DNA of 5,290 nucleotides from Candidatus Limivicinus faecipullorum (lineage in GTDB: Bacteria > Bacillota > Clostridia > Oscillospirales > Oscillospiraceae), in contig DVHY01000056.1 of assembly GCA_018711755.1 (NCBI GenBank), positions 1 through 5,290 of the forward strand, read 5' to 3'. Shown one piece after another: positions 5,268 through 5,290 of this stretch. Numbering within the stretch: position 1 is the stretch's first letter; each line of letters opens with the position of its first letter. The notes under the pieces are model-generated. The model was given only the letters and a program-made list of their open reading frames with translations. It ran no database searches and was not told the origin of the DNA. The position numbers and the translations under genes were made by a program.

Positions 5268-5290
5268 TCAACTTTTCTGCATTTTCCTGC
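5268..5290 (-). CDS. Possible C-terminal end of an upstream gene (rlmN candidate), partial
   Basis: On the minus strand the last bases before a TGA stop read R-K-M-Q-K-S. This is compatible with the tail of the 23S rRNA methyltransferase RlmN, whose C-terminus often follows a CGQLRR-type motif, and in Bacillus subtilis rlmN (yloN) directly precedes prpC. Only six codons are visible and the two other minus frames are also open to the window edge, so the call rests mainly on gene-order knowledge. If real, it ends 35 bases before the prpC start and would be part of the same operon. Confidence is low. Confidence 0.3.

Noticed and set aside
5233..5271. An N-terminal extension of PrpC from TTG 5271 or ATG 5265
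   Set aside because: PP2C phosphatases of this type begin a few residues before the RxxNQD motif. The extension has no ribosome binding site at sensible spacing and would overlap the putative end of the upstream gene.

Overview
The window comes from an endospore-forming member of the Bacillota, most likely class Clostridia. The evidence is a SpoVM-type peptide, a SipL-like SPOCS/LysM protein (SipL is a clostridial SpoIVA partner), and a PrpC-PrkC-RsgA gene order typical of Firmicutes. GC-rich codons with frequent ATA isoleucine would fit an Oscillospiraceae-like lineage, but this is inference. Every supported gene lies on the minus strand, so the window reads right to left in transcription order.

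Layout in transcription order: (1) 5290-5268, the possible last codons of an upstream gene, perhaps rlmN. (2) 5232-4486, prpC, a PP2C-family Ser/Thr phosphatase. (3) 4464-2785, prkC, a membrane Ser/Thr kinase with three extracellular PASTA repeats. (4) 2777-1887, rsgA (cpgA), a circularly permuted ribosome-assembly GTPase. (5) 1886-1779, a 108-base spacer containing a strong hairpin. (6) 1778-1626, an unnamed 50-residue protein with two membrane segments. (7) 1609-1547, a 20-residue SpoVM-like peptide. (8) 1489 to the left edge, a SipL-like SPOCS/LysM protein cut off by the window end. Gaps are 21 bases (prpC-prkC), 7 (prkC-rsgA), 108 (rsgA-small ORF), 16 (small ORF-spoVM) and 57 (spoVM-sipL).

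The first half is a signalling and ribosome-assembly module: PrpC opposes PrkC, and in Bacillus subtilis the RsgA orthologue CpgA is a known PrkC substrate. The second half is a sporulation module. SpoVM marks the curved forespore membrane and anchors the ATPase SpoIVA, while SipL binds SpoIVA through its LysM domain to tether the coat. SpoVM and a SipL-like protein side by side therefore put two partners of the coat basement layer in one gene cluster, with an uncharacterised membrane microprotein directly upstream. B. subtilis has the order prpC-prkC-cpgA-rpe-thiN-spoVM; here rpe and thiN are absent from the interval and the microprotein takes their place.

The most unusual points are the two very small genes (50 and 20 codons), the 13-bp hairpin that buries the ribosome binding site of the 50-codon gene, the absence of threonine from the PrkC activation loop, and the short C-terminus of the SpoVM peptide. 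Long plus-strand reading frames opposite sipL and prkC look like antisense shadows and are not annotated.
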